Of a DNA stretch of 64,000 bases, positions 52,102-61,088 are shown piece after piece. Made by a program: the position numbers and the translations under genes. Numbering within the stretch: position 1 is the stretch's first letter; each line of letters starts with the position of its first letter. The DNA is taken from the NCBI RefSeq assembly GCF_003697845.1, contig NZ_RDQE01000001.1, positions 338,030 to 402,029 on the forward strand, read 5' to 3'. The notes beneath the pieces are model-generated. The model was not told where the DNA came from. It was given only the letters and a program-made list of their open reading frames with translations, and searched no databases. Origin of the DNA: Halobellus captivus. GTDB lineage: Archaea; Halobacteriota; Halobacteria; Halobacteriales; Haloferacaceae.

Positions 52102-53277
52102 ATGTGGGCCCCAGCAACGGTCAGCGGGTGGCTCTCGGAGGCGGAGACGTTCGTCCGGGAGAACCCCGAACTGGCCGCTACCGCGGTCCTCGGTGCGGCG
52201 TTCGTGCTCGTCAGCACGTACGCGTTCATCCGGGCACGACGGCCGGCCGGCGAGGAGTTCCGTCGGTTGCTGGCGGACGAATCGGAGATCGCCGTGTTGA
52301 TGCACCCCAACCCGGACCCGGACGCGATGGCGGCCGCGATCGGCGTCTCGTCGCTGGCGGACCAGCTCGACGTCGACGCGACCATCCAGTATCCGGGACA
52401 GATCCGCCACCAGGAGAACCGGGCGTTCCGGACGGTGCTCGACCTCGAACTCGACCGGATCGACCACGTCAGCGACCTCGCGGCGGAGACGGTCGTCCTC
52501 GTCGACCACAACGAGGCGCGCGGGTTCGCCGGGGCGGACGGGGTGTTGCCGACCGCCGTCGTCGACCACCATCCGGGGGACGGACGCGGCGAGGAGTTCA
52601 CCGACGTCCGGACCGACTACGGGGCGACGGCGTCCGTCGTCGCCGAGTACTTCGACGACGTGGGAGCGGTCCCGGTGCCGCCCGACAAACACGCGAGCGA
52701 GACGGGCGGCGACCTCGTGTTGTCGACGCGGGCGGCGACCGGGCTCCTCTACGGGATCTTAACCGACACCAAACACCTGACCGTCGGCGCGAGCGAGCCG
52801 GATTTCGCCTCGGCGGCGTACGTCTACCCCGGCGTCGACCAGGACCGGCTCGACCGGATCGCCAACCCCGCGGTCGACGCGGAGGTCCTGGAGGTGAAGG
52901 CCCGAGCCATCGCCGGCAGACAGATCGAGGGGTCGTTCGCGGTCGCCGACGTCGGCGGCGTGAACAACGTGGACGCGATCCCGCAGGCGGCCGACGAGCT
53001 GATCCAGCTCGAGGGCGTCAGCGCGGTCGTCGTCATCGGCGAACGGGACGGGACGATCCATCTCTCGGGGCGGTCGCGGGACGACCGGGTCCACATGGGC
53101 AACGCCATCGACTCGGTGCTCTCGGACGTCACGAACGGGAACGGCGGCGGGCACTCGCGGATGGGCGGGGGGACGATCACGCCGGAGGTCGACCCCACCG
53201 GCGAGGGCGAGCCCGAGACGGTCGACCGCGACGGGCTGGCGGACGCCCTGTTCCGAGCCATGGCCGGCGACGTGTGA
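52102..53277 (+). CDS. Membrane-anchored DHH family phosphoesterase
   Basis: A 391-residue protein. Residues 25-43 are a TM anchor ('LAATAVLGAAFVLVSTYAF'), then a DHH domain with metal motifs 'LMHPNPDPDAMAAA', 'VVLVDHNEARG', 'AVVDHHPGDG' and 'GILTDTKHL', and a DHHA1 domain ending 'NGNGGGHSRMGGG'. Relatives cleave nanoRNA, pAp or cyclic di-AMP. The substrate here is not decided by sequence. A related DHH protein with a TrkA-N-like domain lies at 58230. Confidence 0.9.
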   Translation: MWAPATVSGWLSEAETFVRENPELAATAVLGAAFVLVSTYAFIRARRPAGEEFRRLLADESEIAVLMHPNPDPDAMAAAIGVSSLADQLDVDATIQYPGQIRHQENRAFRTVLDLELDRIDHVSDLAAETVVLVDHNEARGFAGADGVLPTAVVDHHPGDGRGEEFTDVRTDYGATASVVAEYFDDVGAVPVPPDKHASETGGDLVLSTRAATGLLYGILTDTKHLTVGASEPDFASAAYVYPGVDQDRLDRIANPAVDAEVLEVKARAIAGRQIEGSFAVADVGGVNNVDAIPQAADELIQLEGVSAVVVIGERDGTIHLSGRSRDDRVHMGNAIDSVLSDVTNGNGGGHSRMGGGTITPEVDPTGEGEPETVDRDGLADALFRAMAGDV

Positions 53278-53353
53278 GGGAGGTCGTACCGTCGTGGCGG
53301 CGATCGATCCGAGTGACGACAACGACTAAGCCGTCGCCGTCGAATCGGTGGGT

Positions 53354-53503
53354 ATGGCGCTCGAGAGAGTCGAGGACGGGATCGACGGTGTCGACGGTAG
53401 ATGGCTGGCGCTCGCGGGAGTCGGTGCCGGCTACGCGATCGCGACGGGGCTGATGTTTCTCGCCGTCTTCCTGCTCCCGTATCTCGCCGTGCGCGTGTTG
53501 TAG
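53354..53503 (+). CDS. Small single-TM protein, 49 aa
   Basis: An acidic N-terminus 'MALERVEDGIDGVDGRW' precedes one hydrophobic helix (about 18-47, 'VGAGYAIATGLMFLAVFLLP') and ends 'AVRVL'. Start context and composition look real, although it is too short for confident family assignment. It lies between the DHH gene and the convergent ABC permease. Confidence 0.65.
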   Translation: MALERVEDGIDGVDGRWLALAGVGAGYAIATGLMFLAVFLLPYLAVRVL

Positions 53504-53530
53504 ACCCGGAACGAGTTCCCGGAAGGGCGG

Positions 53531-54286
53531 TCAATCGGTCCGCGGAACCGCGTACGCGCCGAGCGCGAGGAACCCGGCCGCGAGCGCGGCGAGCACGGCC
53601 AGGTCACCGGCCCACGCCCCGCCGTCGTGGACGATCGCTCGCGTCCCGCGGGCGAAGTAGGTGAGCGGCGAGGCGGCGACCGCCGGCAGGAACCAGCCGG
53701 GCAACAGCGCGGGGGGCACGAACGTCTCGGAGAGGAATAAGAGCGGGAGCGCGACCGTGTTGCTCGCGGCGATCACGCCGTCCTGTGAGTCCGCGAGCGC
53801 GCCGAGTATCGCCCCGAGCCCGCAGAAGAGCGCGACCGCGACGGCGACGAAGACCGGCAGGGCGGCGAGCGCCGGCGAGACGAGGAGTTCCGCGTCGGTC
53901 ACCGCGAGCACGAGCCCCAGGATCAGGAGGCTCGCCGCGCCGATGATAGCGACGTTGACGAGCGTGTGTGCGAGGAGCCACTCCGTGCGGGTCAACGGCG
54001 TGGTCGCGAGCTTCTCGAAGCGCCCGCCGTCGCGGTGGCGAGCGATCTCCGACCCGACCCGCGAGAGCGGCGTGAAGAGCACGACGACCGCGAGGTAGCC
54101 GGGGATGTAGTAGCCGGCCGGCTCGGCGAAGAGGCCGCCGCCGGTCGGCTGGGTCCGGACCAGCGCGCCGAAGATGACGACGAGGATCACGGGGAAGAAG
54201 AACGTGAAGAAGACGGCGGTGCGCCGCCGGAGGAACGACCGGGCGGCCGCGGTCGCCTCCGTGAGAACTCGCGAGGTCCGGCTCAT
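53531..54286 (-). CDS. ABC-2 type transporter permease
   Basis: A 251-residue permease with six hydrophobic segments. N-terminal 'RSFLRRRTAVFFTFFFPVIL' and 'GGRFEKLATTPLTRTEWLLA' plus 'NTVALPLLFLSETFVPPALLP' are typical of ABC-2 exporters of the drug/polysaccharide/lipid type. Its start overlaps the ATPase stop by 4 bp (ATGA), so the two form one exporter. Substrate unknown. Confidence 0.93.
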   Translation of the reverse strand: MSRTSRVLTEATAAARSFLRRRTAVFFTFFFPVILVVIFGALVRTQPTGGGLFAEPAGYYIPGYLAVVVLFTPLSRVGSEIARHRDGGRFEKLATTPLTRTEWLLAHTLVNVAIIGAASLLILGLVLAVTDAELLVSPALAALPVFVAVAVALFCGLGAILGALADSQDGVIAASNTVALPLLFLSETFVPPALLPGWFLPAVAASPLTYFARGTRAIVHDGGAWAGDLAVLAALAAGFLALGAYAVPRTD

Positions 54287-55368
54287 CGATCCCCTCCGTC
54301 CCCGGTGACGTCACCGGAGGCGGTCCCGCCGGCCCGCGGCGAGTACTCCTCGCCGGTCAGCCGGAGGTATACGTCCTCCAGGGACGGCTCGGCCCACGTC
54401 AGCGATTCGAACTCGACGCCGATCGTACCGAGCGCGTCGACGACCGCGCCGATCCCCTCGGGCCGAACGCCGAGCACCCGAAGGCCGTCGGCGGTCGATT
54501 CGACCGTCGGTCCGTCGGCGGGCGTCCCCGTTCCGTCCTCGGCAACCGCTCCCGTCTCGCTCTCCTCGAGCGCGCCGGCGAGGGTTTCCATCTCCGCGTC
54601 GTCGAGTCGCGATCCGTCCAGATCGACCTCGAGGCGAGGGTGGCCGCCGTGTTCGGCGATCAGGTCGGCGGGCGCGCCGACGGCGACGACGCTCCCGCCG
54701 CGGAGGAGCGCCACGCGGTCGGCGAGCCGCTCGACCTCGTCCATCGCGTGGCTGGTGAGGAACACCGTGGTGCCGGCGGCGGCGAGCCGCTCCACCAGTC
54801 GGTGGATCGACCGCCGGCCGGCGGGGTCGATCCCGGTCGTCGGCTCGTCGAGGAAGAGCAGGTCGGGGTCGTTGACGACCGCGGTCGCGACGCAGGTCCG
54901 GCGCCGCTGGCCGCCCGAGAGCGTCTCGTACCAGGCGTCGGCGTCGTCGGCCATCCCGACGTCCCGGAGGACCGCCTCGACCTCCCGGGCCTCGTCGTAG
55001 AGGCCGCCGTAGTACCCGACCAGCTCGCGGGCGGTGAGCCGTTCCGGCGGGTCGAACGACTGCGGGAGCAGGCCGATCCGCTGGGGGTCGACCGCGTCGG
55101 GTGCCGAGCCGAGAACCGCTATCGACCCCTCGGCGTCGGTCGTGCCGGTGAGCGCGCGCACCAGCGTCGTCTTGCCCGCGCCGTTCGGACCGATCAGCCC
55201 GAACACCTCGCCCGGCTCGACGGTCACGTCGACGCCGTCGAGCGCGACGACGTCGCCGTACGACTTCCGAACCCCCTCGCCGACGACCACGGGATCGTCG
55301 CCCGTCCCCGCCGTGTCGGCGTCCGCCGCGTCGGCGTCTACGGCCGATCGCGCGGTCGTCTCGTTCAT
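54283..55368 (-). CDS. ABC-2 type transporter ATPase
   Basis: A 361-residue ATPase of CcmA/DrrA type. Walker A 'GPNGAGKTTLV' (about 60-70), Q-loop 'GLLPQSFDP', signature 'ETLSGGQRRRT', Walker B 'LLFLDEPTTGIDP' and H-loop 'FLTSHAMDEV' are intact. A C-terminal 110-residue extension, poor in motifs, ends 'SLEDVYLRLTGEE'. The ATG at 55368 removes a low-similarity upstream extension. Works with the permease at 53531. Confidence 0.94.
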   Translation of the reverse strand: MNETTARSAVDADAADADTAGTGDDPVVVGEGVRKSYGDVVALDGVDVTVEPGEVFGLIGPNGAGKTTLVRALTGTTDAEGSIAVLGSAPDAVDPQRIGLLPQSFDPPERLTARELVGYYGGLYDEAREVEAVLRDVGMADDADAWYETLSGGQRRRTCVATAVVNDPDLLFLDEPTTGIDPAGRRSIHRLVERLAAAGTTVFLTSHAMDEVERLADRVALLRGGSVVAVGAPADLIAEHGGHPRLEVDLDGSRLDDAEMETLAGALEESETGAVAEDGTGTPADGPTVESTADGLRVLGVRPEGIGAVVDALGTIGVEFESLTWAEPSLEDVYLRLTGEEYSPRAGGTASGDVTGDGGDR

Positions 55369-55535
55369 GCGTTCGGATCCGGGTGCCGCGCGCGTAAGGG
55401 TTGCTCTTCGAGGCCGATCGGTTCGTCGTCCCGTCTCGCTTCGGCTCGTTTCGTCCCGTCGCAGCCCGTCCGGGCTCACTACGCGTCCGATCCGGGTTCG
55501 GTACGTCTAAACGACCCGGAGACGACCCACGGCGT

Positions 55536-58163
55536 ATGCACTACCACGAGGCGGCGAACTTCCTGTTCGACCTCCGTCGCTTCTCGGTCAAGCCCGGCAC
55601 GGAGCGCATCGAGGCGCTCCTCGACCGGCTCGGGAACCCCGAGGCGGCGATCCCGTGCGTCCAGATCGCGGGCTCGAACGGCAAGGGGAGCACCGCGCGG
55701 ATGGTCGAGTCGGTCCTGCGGGAGGCCGGGCTCTCCGTCGGCCTGTACACCTCGCCGCACCTCTCCGCGCTCGCGGAGCGGATCCGCGTCGACGGCCGAC
55801 CCATGACCGACGCCGCCGTCGCCGACTTCGTCGAGGAGGTGAAGCCGTGGCTCGTCGAGCGGGCGGCCGGCGGCGAGCCGCTCACCTTCTTCGAGGTCGT
55901 CACGGCGATGGCGCTTCACGACTTCGCGCGCCGCGACGCCGACGTCGTCGTCCTCGAGGTCGGCCTGGGCGGCGAGTACGACGCGACGAGCGCGGTCGAT
56001 CCCGTCGCCACCGCGGTGACCAACGTCTCCCTCGAACACACCGCGGTCCTCGGCGACACGATCGAGGAGATCGCACGCACCAAGTCGCGGATCGCGAGAC
56101 CGGACGCGCCGATGGTCACGGCCTGTTCCGGCGAGGCGCTTTCGGTCGTCCGCGAGGTCGCCGGGGAGGCCGGCGCGCCGGTGACGACCGTGACGGGGCC
56201 GGGAGGCGACGATGCCGATGGCGACGTCGACGCCGCCGACGACGCCACCGACGCATCCTCCGCCGGCGACGACGGGAGCGAACCCGACCCGGCGATCGTC
56301 GCGAGCTACGAGGGTCGCGTGAGCGCGACGGACGCCGCGGTGACGTTCGACGGCGAGTCGGCCGGACGGTACCGGATCCCGCTCGTCGGCGAGCACCAGG
56401 CGACGAACGCCGCGGTCGCGGCCGCGCTGGCGCGGCGGACCCTCGAGGCGGTCGACGACGGGAAGGGAAGCGTCGACACCTCCTTCTCCGAACGGGCGCT
56501 CGCGGACGGGCTCGCGCGGGCGACGTGGCCCGGTCGGTTCGAGGTCGTCGACACGGGGCCGCTGACCGTCCTCGACGGGGCGCACAACCCCGCGGCCTGC
56601 GCGACGCTCGCGGAGACGCTCGCGGAGTACGACTACGCGGACCTCCACCTCGTGTACGCCGCGATGCACGACAAGGACCACGCCGGCGCGGTCGGCGCGC
56701 TGCCGGACGCCGCGACCGCGATCGCCTGCCGGCCGGCGCTCGACCGCGCGGAGGACCCGGCGGTGCTCGCGGCGGCGCTCCGGACGGGCGGCGTCGACGA
56801 CGTGACCGAGGGGGACGACGTCGCCGACGCGGTCGCGACCGCGACCGACCGCGCCGACGCGGACGACTGCGTGCTCGTCGTCGGCTCGCTGTTCGCGGTC
56901 GCGGAGGCGCGCGCGTCGCTTCACCGGACGGTGACGCCGAAGTCGGTCGACGGCCCGGCGGACGCCGCACGGGCGCTCGAGGTCGGCGGGGTCCCGCCGG
57001 CGGACGTCGACCGCGCACGCGACGGGATCGACCACCGGACCTGCTCGCTCCGGCTTCGCGGGGACCGTGCCGGTCGGGTCGCGGCCACGCTCCGGACGGT
57101 CGGCGGCGAGGCCGCCGTCGGCGGGGTCGGCGCGAACGGGAGCGGCGGCGACGTCGACGGCGGCGGCTCCGCGGGCGGCGAGCTGTCGCCGGTCACCCTC
57201 GCCGGCTCCCTCGCCGAGTTCCGCGAGCTGTGTGACCGGCTCGAGAGCGCGGGCGACAGGCTCGCGGGCGTCGCGGCCGACCTCCGGGAGCGCCTCGGGA
57301 TCGTCCCGCAGGCGGACGAGAGAGCGACCGAAGCGTACCCCTGGCACGACGGCACCGCGGTGATGGGCGTCCTCAACGTGACGCCCGACTCCTTCCACGA
57401 CGGCGGCCGCCACGAGGGGCTCGCGGAGGCGGTCGCGGGGGCCGAACGCATGGTCGCGGCCGGCGTCGACGTGATCGACGTCGGCGGCGAGTCGACCCGG
57501 CCGGGGGCGGAGGCGGTGCCCGTCGACGAGGAGATCGATCGGGTCGTCCCGGCCGTCGAGGCGGTTCGGGAGGTCCCGGCGGTCGCCGACGGCGACGTGC
57601 TCGTCTCCGTGGACACCCGAAAGGCGGCGGTGGCGGAGGCGGCCCTCGAGGCGGGCGCGGACGTGATAAACGACGTGACCGGACTGGAGGATCCCCGAAT
57701 GCGCGAGGTCGTCGCCGACGCCGAGTGTCCGGTGGTGCTGATGCACAGCGTCGACGCCCCCGTCGACCCCGACAACGACCCGGAGTACGGCGACGTGGTC
57801 GCCGACGTGATCGCCGACCTCCGCGAGCGGCTCGCGCTCGCGGAGGTGGCCGGCATCGACCGCGATCGGGTCATCGTCGACCCCGGGCTCGGGTTCGGGA
57901 AGTCCGCCGCGGAGAACTTCGAACTGCTCGGGCGGGCCGACGAGCTCGCGGCGCTCGGCTGTCCGGTGTTGATCGGCCACTCGTACAAGTCGCTGTACGA
58001 CGCGATCGGTCTCGGACCGGACGACCGCGAGCACGCGACCGTCGCCGCGACGGCGATCGCGGCCGAGCGCGGGGCCGACCTCGTCCGCGTCCACGACGTC
58101 GCCGAGAACCGCGCCGCGGTCGACGTCGTCCGGGCGGCGAGCGGTCCGGATCGCCCGGAGTGA
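55536..58163 (+). CDS. folCP: Bifunctional folylpolyglutamate/dihydrofolate synthase and dihydropteroate synthase
   Basis: An 875-residue fusion. FolC part (1 to about 440): P-loop 'GSNGKGST' (46-53), 'EVGLGGEYDAT', 'NVSLEHTAVLGDT', 'ATWPGRFEV' and 'DGAHNPAAC'. A middle region (about 470-600) contains low-complexity Gly/Asp. FolP part (about 605-875): 'VMGVLNVTPDSFHDGG' (about 609-624), 'IDVGGESTRPGAE' and 'DPGLGFGKSAAENFE'. It makes dihydropteroate and adds glutamates in tetrahydrofolate biosynthesis. A single protein with both activities is established for Haloferax. Confidence 0.95.
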   Translation: MHYHEAANFLFDLRRFSVKPGTERIEALLDRLGNPEAAIPCVQIAGSNGKGSTARMVESVLREAGLSVGLYTSPHLSALAERIRVDGRPMTDAAVADFVEEVKPWLVERAAGGEPLTFFEVVTAMALHDFARRDADVVVLEVGLGGEYDATSAVDPVATAVTNVSLEHTAVLGDTIEEIARTKSRIARPDAPMVTACSGEALSVVREVAGEAGAPVTTVTGPGGDDADGDVDAADDATDASSAGDDGSEPDPAIVASYEGRVSATDAAVTFDGESAGRYRIPLVGEHQATNAAVAAALARRTLEAVDDGKGSVDTSFSERALADGLARATWPGRFEVVDTGPLTVLDGAHNPAACATLAETLAEYDYADLHLVYAAMHDKDHAGAVGALPDAATAIACRPALDRAEDPAVLAAALRTGGVDDVTEGDDVADAVATATDRADADDCVLVVGSLFAVAEARASLHRTVTPKSVDGPADAARALEVGGVPPADVDRARDGIDHRTCSLRLRGDRAGRVAATLRTVGGEAAVGGVGANGSGGDVDGGGSAGGELSPVTLAGSLAEFRELCDRLESAGDRLAGVAADLRERLGIVPQADERATEAYPWHDGTAVMGVLNVTPDSFHDGGRHEGLAEAVAGAERMVAAGVDVIDVGGESTRPGAEAVPVDEEIDRVVPAVEAVREVPAVADGDVLVSVDTRKAAVAEAALEAGADVINDVTGLEDPRMREVVADAECPVVLMHSVDAPVDPDNDPEYGDVVADVIADLRERLALAEVAGIDRDRVIVDPGLGFGKSAAENFELLGRADELAALGCPVLIGHSYKSLYDAIGLGPDDREHATVAATAIAAERGADLVRVHDVAENRAAVDVVRAASGPDRPE

Positions 58164-58229
58164 CCGGGTTCCACATCCCCGAACCGCGGACGGCAGCGTT
58201 TTGCGTCGCCGTCCCCTCGGCGGAGGTAC

Positions 58230-59747
58230 ATGGTCCGGCGTCTGCTGCTCGGCTGTAGCGCGGTCGGGAACGCCCTCGTCGAGCGCGTCACCGAGGGCTC
58301 CGAGGACGTCCTCGCCGTGACCGACGATCCCGGTTGGGCCTCGACGCTGCGCGACCGCAGCGTGGCGACCGTGGAGGCCGACCCGACCGACCCGTCGGCG
58401 TTCCCCGAGCGCGCCGAGGTCGTGTTGGTCGCGAGCGACGACCCGGCTCGGAACGTCGCCGCCGCCGCCGCGGCCCGCGAACGCTATCCCGACGCCATGA
58501 TCGTCTCACACGTCGGGGTGGCTCCGACCGCCTCGCAGGTCGACGCCCTGGAGTCGGTCGCGAACCGCGTCGTCGACCCGGTGGAGGCGGTGGCGGCGCG
58601 CGTCCGCGACGCGGTCGGCCTCGACGGGTCCGACGCCGAACGCGACCACATCGCCGACTCCGAGAGCGACCACGTCGCCGACCGATCGGCGGGATCGACG
58701 GAGCGTCCGCCGCGGCTGATACGAACGATACGGCGACTCTCCGGGCCGCTTCTGGTCGTCGCTCACGACAATCCCGACCCCGACGCCATCGCGAGCGCGG
58801 TCGGGCTGGCACGGATCGCCGAGTCGATCGGCGTTCCCGCGGACCCCTGCTACGGCGGGGAGATCGCCCACCAGGAGAACCGCGCGATGGTGAACCTGCT
58901 CGACCTCTCGCTCTCGACCGTCGACGGGATCGACCTCGAGGAGTACGGCGGGGTCGCGCTCGTGGACCACTCTCGGGCGGGTATCAACGACTCGCTGCCG
59001 GAGGGAACGCCGGTCGACGTCGTGATCGATCACCATCCCCCCCGCGGACCGGTCGAGGGGACGTTCGTCGACGTTCGGCCGGACGTGGGCGCGACGAGCA
59101 CGCTGATCGAGGAGTACCTCTCGCGGCTGGGGATCGAGCCGGACCGCGCGCTCGCGACCGCGCTGCTGTACGGGATCCGGATCGACACGCGCGATTTCAC
59201 CCGCGAGGTGTCGATCCCCGACTTCGAGGCCGCCGCGTCGCTGACGCCGCACGTCGACGAGTCGACGCTCGACCGCGTCGAGAGCCCGAGCGTGAGCGCG
59301 GAGACGCTCCGCGTGCTCGCGACCGCGATCGACCGACGCGACGTCCGCGGGTCGACGGTCGCGACCTGCGTCGGCGAGATCACCGACCGCGACGCGCTCG
59401 CCCAGGCGGCCGACCGGCTGCTCGACCTCGAGGGGATCGCCGTGACGTTCGTCTACGGCTACATGGACGGGGTGATCTACGGGTCGGCCCGCGCCCGCGG
59501 GACCGACCTCGACGTCGGCGAACTGCTCCGGGACGCGCTCGCGCAGGCCGGCTCCGCGGGCGGTCACGCCAACATGGCCGGCGCGCAGGTCCCGCTCGGG
59601 ATCTTGGAGGCCGTCGCCGAGGACGAGTCGCTGACCGACGTCGTCGAGGAGTTCGTCGCGGGACGGTTCTTCGAGGCGCTCTCGTCGCCTCCCACGCCGC
59701 CGGCCGGAACGACGCCGGCGGCGATCGACGCCGAGTTCCCTGACTGA
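58230..59747 (+). CDS. TrkA-N-like/DHH fusion phosphoesterase
   Basis: A 505-residue protein. Residues 1-130 resemble a TrkA-N/RCK nucleotide-binding fold ('LLLGCSAVGNALVERV', 'ATVEADPTDPSAFPERAEVV') with a degenerate Gly motif. The DHH-DHHA1 phosphoesterase (about 165-490) has intact metal motifs: 'VVAHDNPDPDAIAS', 'ALVDHSRAG', 'VVIDHHPPRG', 'GIRIDTRDF' and the C-terminal 'GSAGGHANMAG'. The TrkA-N fusion suggests regulation by a nucleotide, possibly c-di-AMP or NAD. Substrate is inferred only from family. Confidence 0.9.
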   Translation: MVRRLLLGCSAVGNALVERVTEGSEDVLAVTDDPGWASTLRDRSVATVEADPTDPSAFPERAEVVLVASDDPARNVAAAAAARERYPDAMIVSHVGVAPTASQVDALESVANRVVDPVEAVAARVRDAVGLDGSDAERDHIADSESDHVADRSAGSTERPPRLIRTIRRLSGPLLVVAHDNPDPDAIASAVGLARIAESIGVPADPCYGGEIAHQENRAMVNLLDLSLSTVDGIDLEEYGGVALVDHSRAGINDSLPEGTPVDVVIDHHPPRGPVEGTFVDVRPDVGATSTLIEEYLSRLGIEPDRALATALLYGIRIDTRDFTREVSIPDFEAAASLTPHVDESTLDRVESPSVSAETLRVLATAIDRRDVRGSTVATCVGEITDRDALAQAADRLLDLEGIAVTFVYGYMDGVIYGSARARGTDLDVGELLRDALAQAGSAGGHANMAGAQVPLGILEAVAEDESLTDVVEEFVAGRFFEALSSPPTPPAGTTPAAIDAEFPD

Positions 59748-59822
59748 CAGGATCTGCGTACCGAACGCGAGGCGCGAACCGCCAGCGCAACCTACATATC
59801 CCGCGGTCACGAACAGTATAGT

Positions 59823-60893
59823 ATGAGCGATGAAATACTCGAGCACCGACGGCTCCTCGTCGCCGGGAGCGGGATCGCCGCACTGAGCGCGGCGATCTAC
59901 GCGGCCCGGTCGAACAACGATCCGCTGTTGATCGAGGGCGACGAGCCCGGCGGCCAGCTCACGCTCACGACCGACGTGGAGAACTACCCGGGCTTCCCCG
60001 AGGGGATCTCCGGTCCGGAGCTCATAAACGAGATGCGCGCGCAGGCGGAGAAGTTCGGGACGGAGCTCCGCAGCGGGATCGTCGACGACGTCGAGAAGGA
60101 GCCGGAGGGCCACTTCCGCGTCGAGCTCACGAACGGCGACGTCTACACCGCCGACGCCGTGATCGCCGCCTCCGGGGCCTCGGCGCGGACGCTCGGGGTC
60201 CCCGGCGAGGACGACCTGATGGGCTACGGGCTCTCGACGTGTGCGACCTGTGACGGCGCGTTCTTCCGCGGCGAGGACATGCTCGTCGTCGGGGGCGGCG
60301 ACGCCGCCATGGAGGAGGCCAACTTCCTCACCAAGTTCGCGGACACCGTCTACATCGCGCACCGTCGCGAGGAGTTCCGCGCGGAGGACGTCTGGATCGA
60401 GCGGGTGATGGACAAGGTCGACGACGGCGAGATAGAGGTCCTGAAGAACACGGAGCTGACGGAGATCCACGGCAGCGCCGAGGAGGGGATCACGGGCGTC
60501 ACGCTCGTCGAACACCCCGACGGCCACCCCAAGGAGAAGCTCGAGGACCCGGCGACCGCCGACGAGGTCGAGGAGTACGACTTCGACGTGGGCGCGGTGT
60601 TCTACGCCATCGGCCACACCCCGAACACCGACTACCTCGCGGACACCGGCGTCGAACTCGACGACGCGGGCTACCTCCTGACGCAGGGTGGCCGCGACGG
60701 GAACCAGACCGCGACCGCGGTCGAGGGGATCTTCGGCGCGGGCGACGTGGTCGACCACCACTACCAGCAGGCGGTGACCGCCGGCGGCATGGGCGTGAAG
60801 GCGGCGCTCGACGCCGACGACTACCTCTCGGAACTGGAGCGGGCCGGCGACCTCCACGAGCCCGTGCCCGTCGCCGCCGAGGGCGACGACTGA
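59823..60893 (+). CDS. trxB: Thioredoxin-disulfide reductase-like flavoprotein
   Basis: A 356-residue pyridine nucleotide-disulfide oxidoreductase. FAD motif 'VAGSGIAALSAAIYAAR' (about 14-30), redox pair C140/C143 in 'CATCDGAFF', NADPH motif 'VVGGGDAAMEEA' and 'AHRREEFRAE' (HRRxxxR pattern of NADPH use), and 'GIFGAGDVVD' near 300. It reduces thioredoxin (a thioredoxin gene lies at 38052). The C-terminal 20 residues are acidic and probably disordered. The start is preceded by 'acagtatagt'. Confidence 0.94.
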   Translation: MSDEILEHRRLLVAGSGIAALSAAIYAARSNNDPLLIEGDEPGGQLTLTTDVENYPGFPEGISGPELINEMRAQAEKFGTELRSGIVDDVEKEPEGHFRVELTNGDVYTADAVIAASGASARTLGVPGEDDLMGYGLSTCATCDGAFFRGEDMLVVGGGDAAMEEANFLTKFADTVYIAHRREEFRAEDVWIERVMDKVDDGEIEVLKNTELTEIHGSAEEGITGVTLVEHPDGHPKEKLEDPATADEVEEYDFDVGAVFYAIGHTPNTDYLADTGVELDDAGYLLTQGGRDGNQTATAVEGIFGAGDVVDHHYQQAVTAGGMGVKAALDADDYLSELERAGDLHEPVPVAAEGDD

Positions 60894-60929
60894 GTGGCGT
60901 CCCCATGCGAGACTGAACACGTTTCGAGG

Positions 60930-60953
60930 TTTCGGAGGCGGGTTTCTCCGAAA
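60930..60953. other. Hairpin-forming inverted repeat after trxB
   Basis: TTTCGGAG (60930-60937) pairs with CTCCGAAA (60946-60953) around an 8-nt loop. It lies 37 bp after the trxB stop, followed by an AT-rich 'aactctaatagag'. It may mark the trxB transcript end or belong to the island that begins here. Confidence 0.5.
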
Positions 60954-60984
60954 ACTCTAATAGAGAGAGAGACAACGTCCACCT

Positions 60985-61086
60985 ATGAGAAACGACGAAT
61001 TCGAGAAATTACTCAACGAAAAACTCGAGGAGAAAGGCGACTTGTACGCCACGATGGGTAGCGTCGATCCAAAAAACGACGCGTAG
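60985..61086 (+). CDS. Putative 33-aa helical microprotein next to Fic gene
   Basis: 'MRNDEFEKLLNEKLEEKGDL' followed by 'YATMGSVDPKNDA'. The first 20 residues form an amphipathic, charged helix. It ends 3 bp before the stop codon of the convergent Fic frame at 61089. AT-rich codons (aaa, tta, gaa) differ from surrounding genes. It could be a small antitoxin-like peptide, a remnant of a degraded gene, or not translated. Confidence 0.4.
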   Translation: MRNDEFEKLLNEKLEEKGDLYATMGSVDPKNDA

Positions 61087-61088
61087 AT

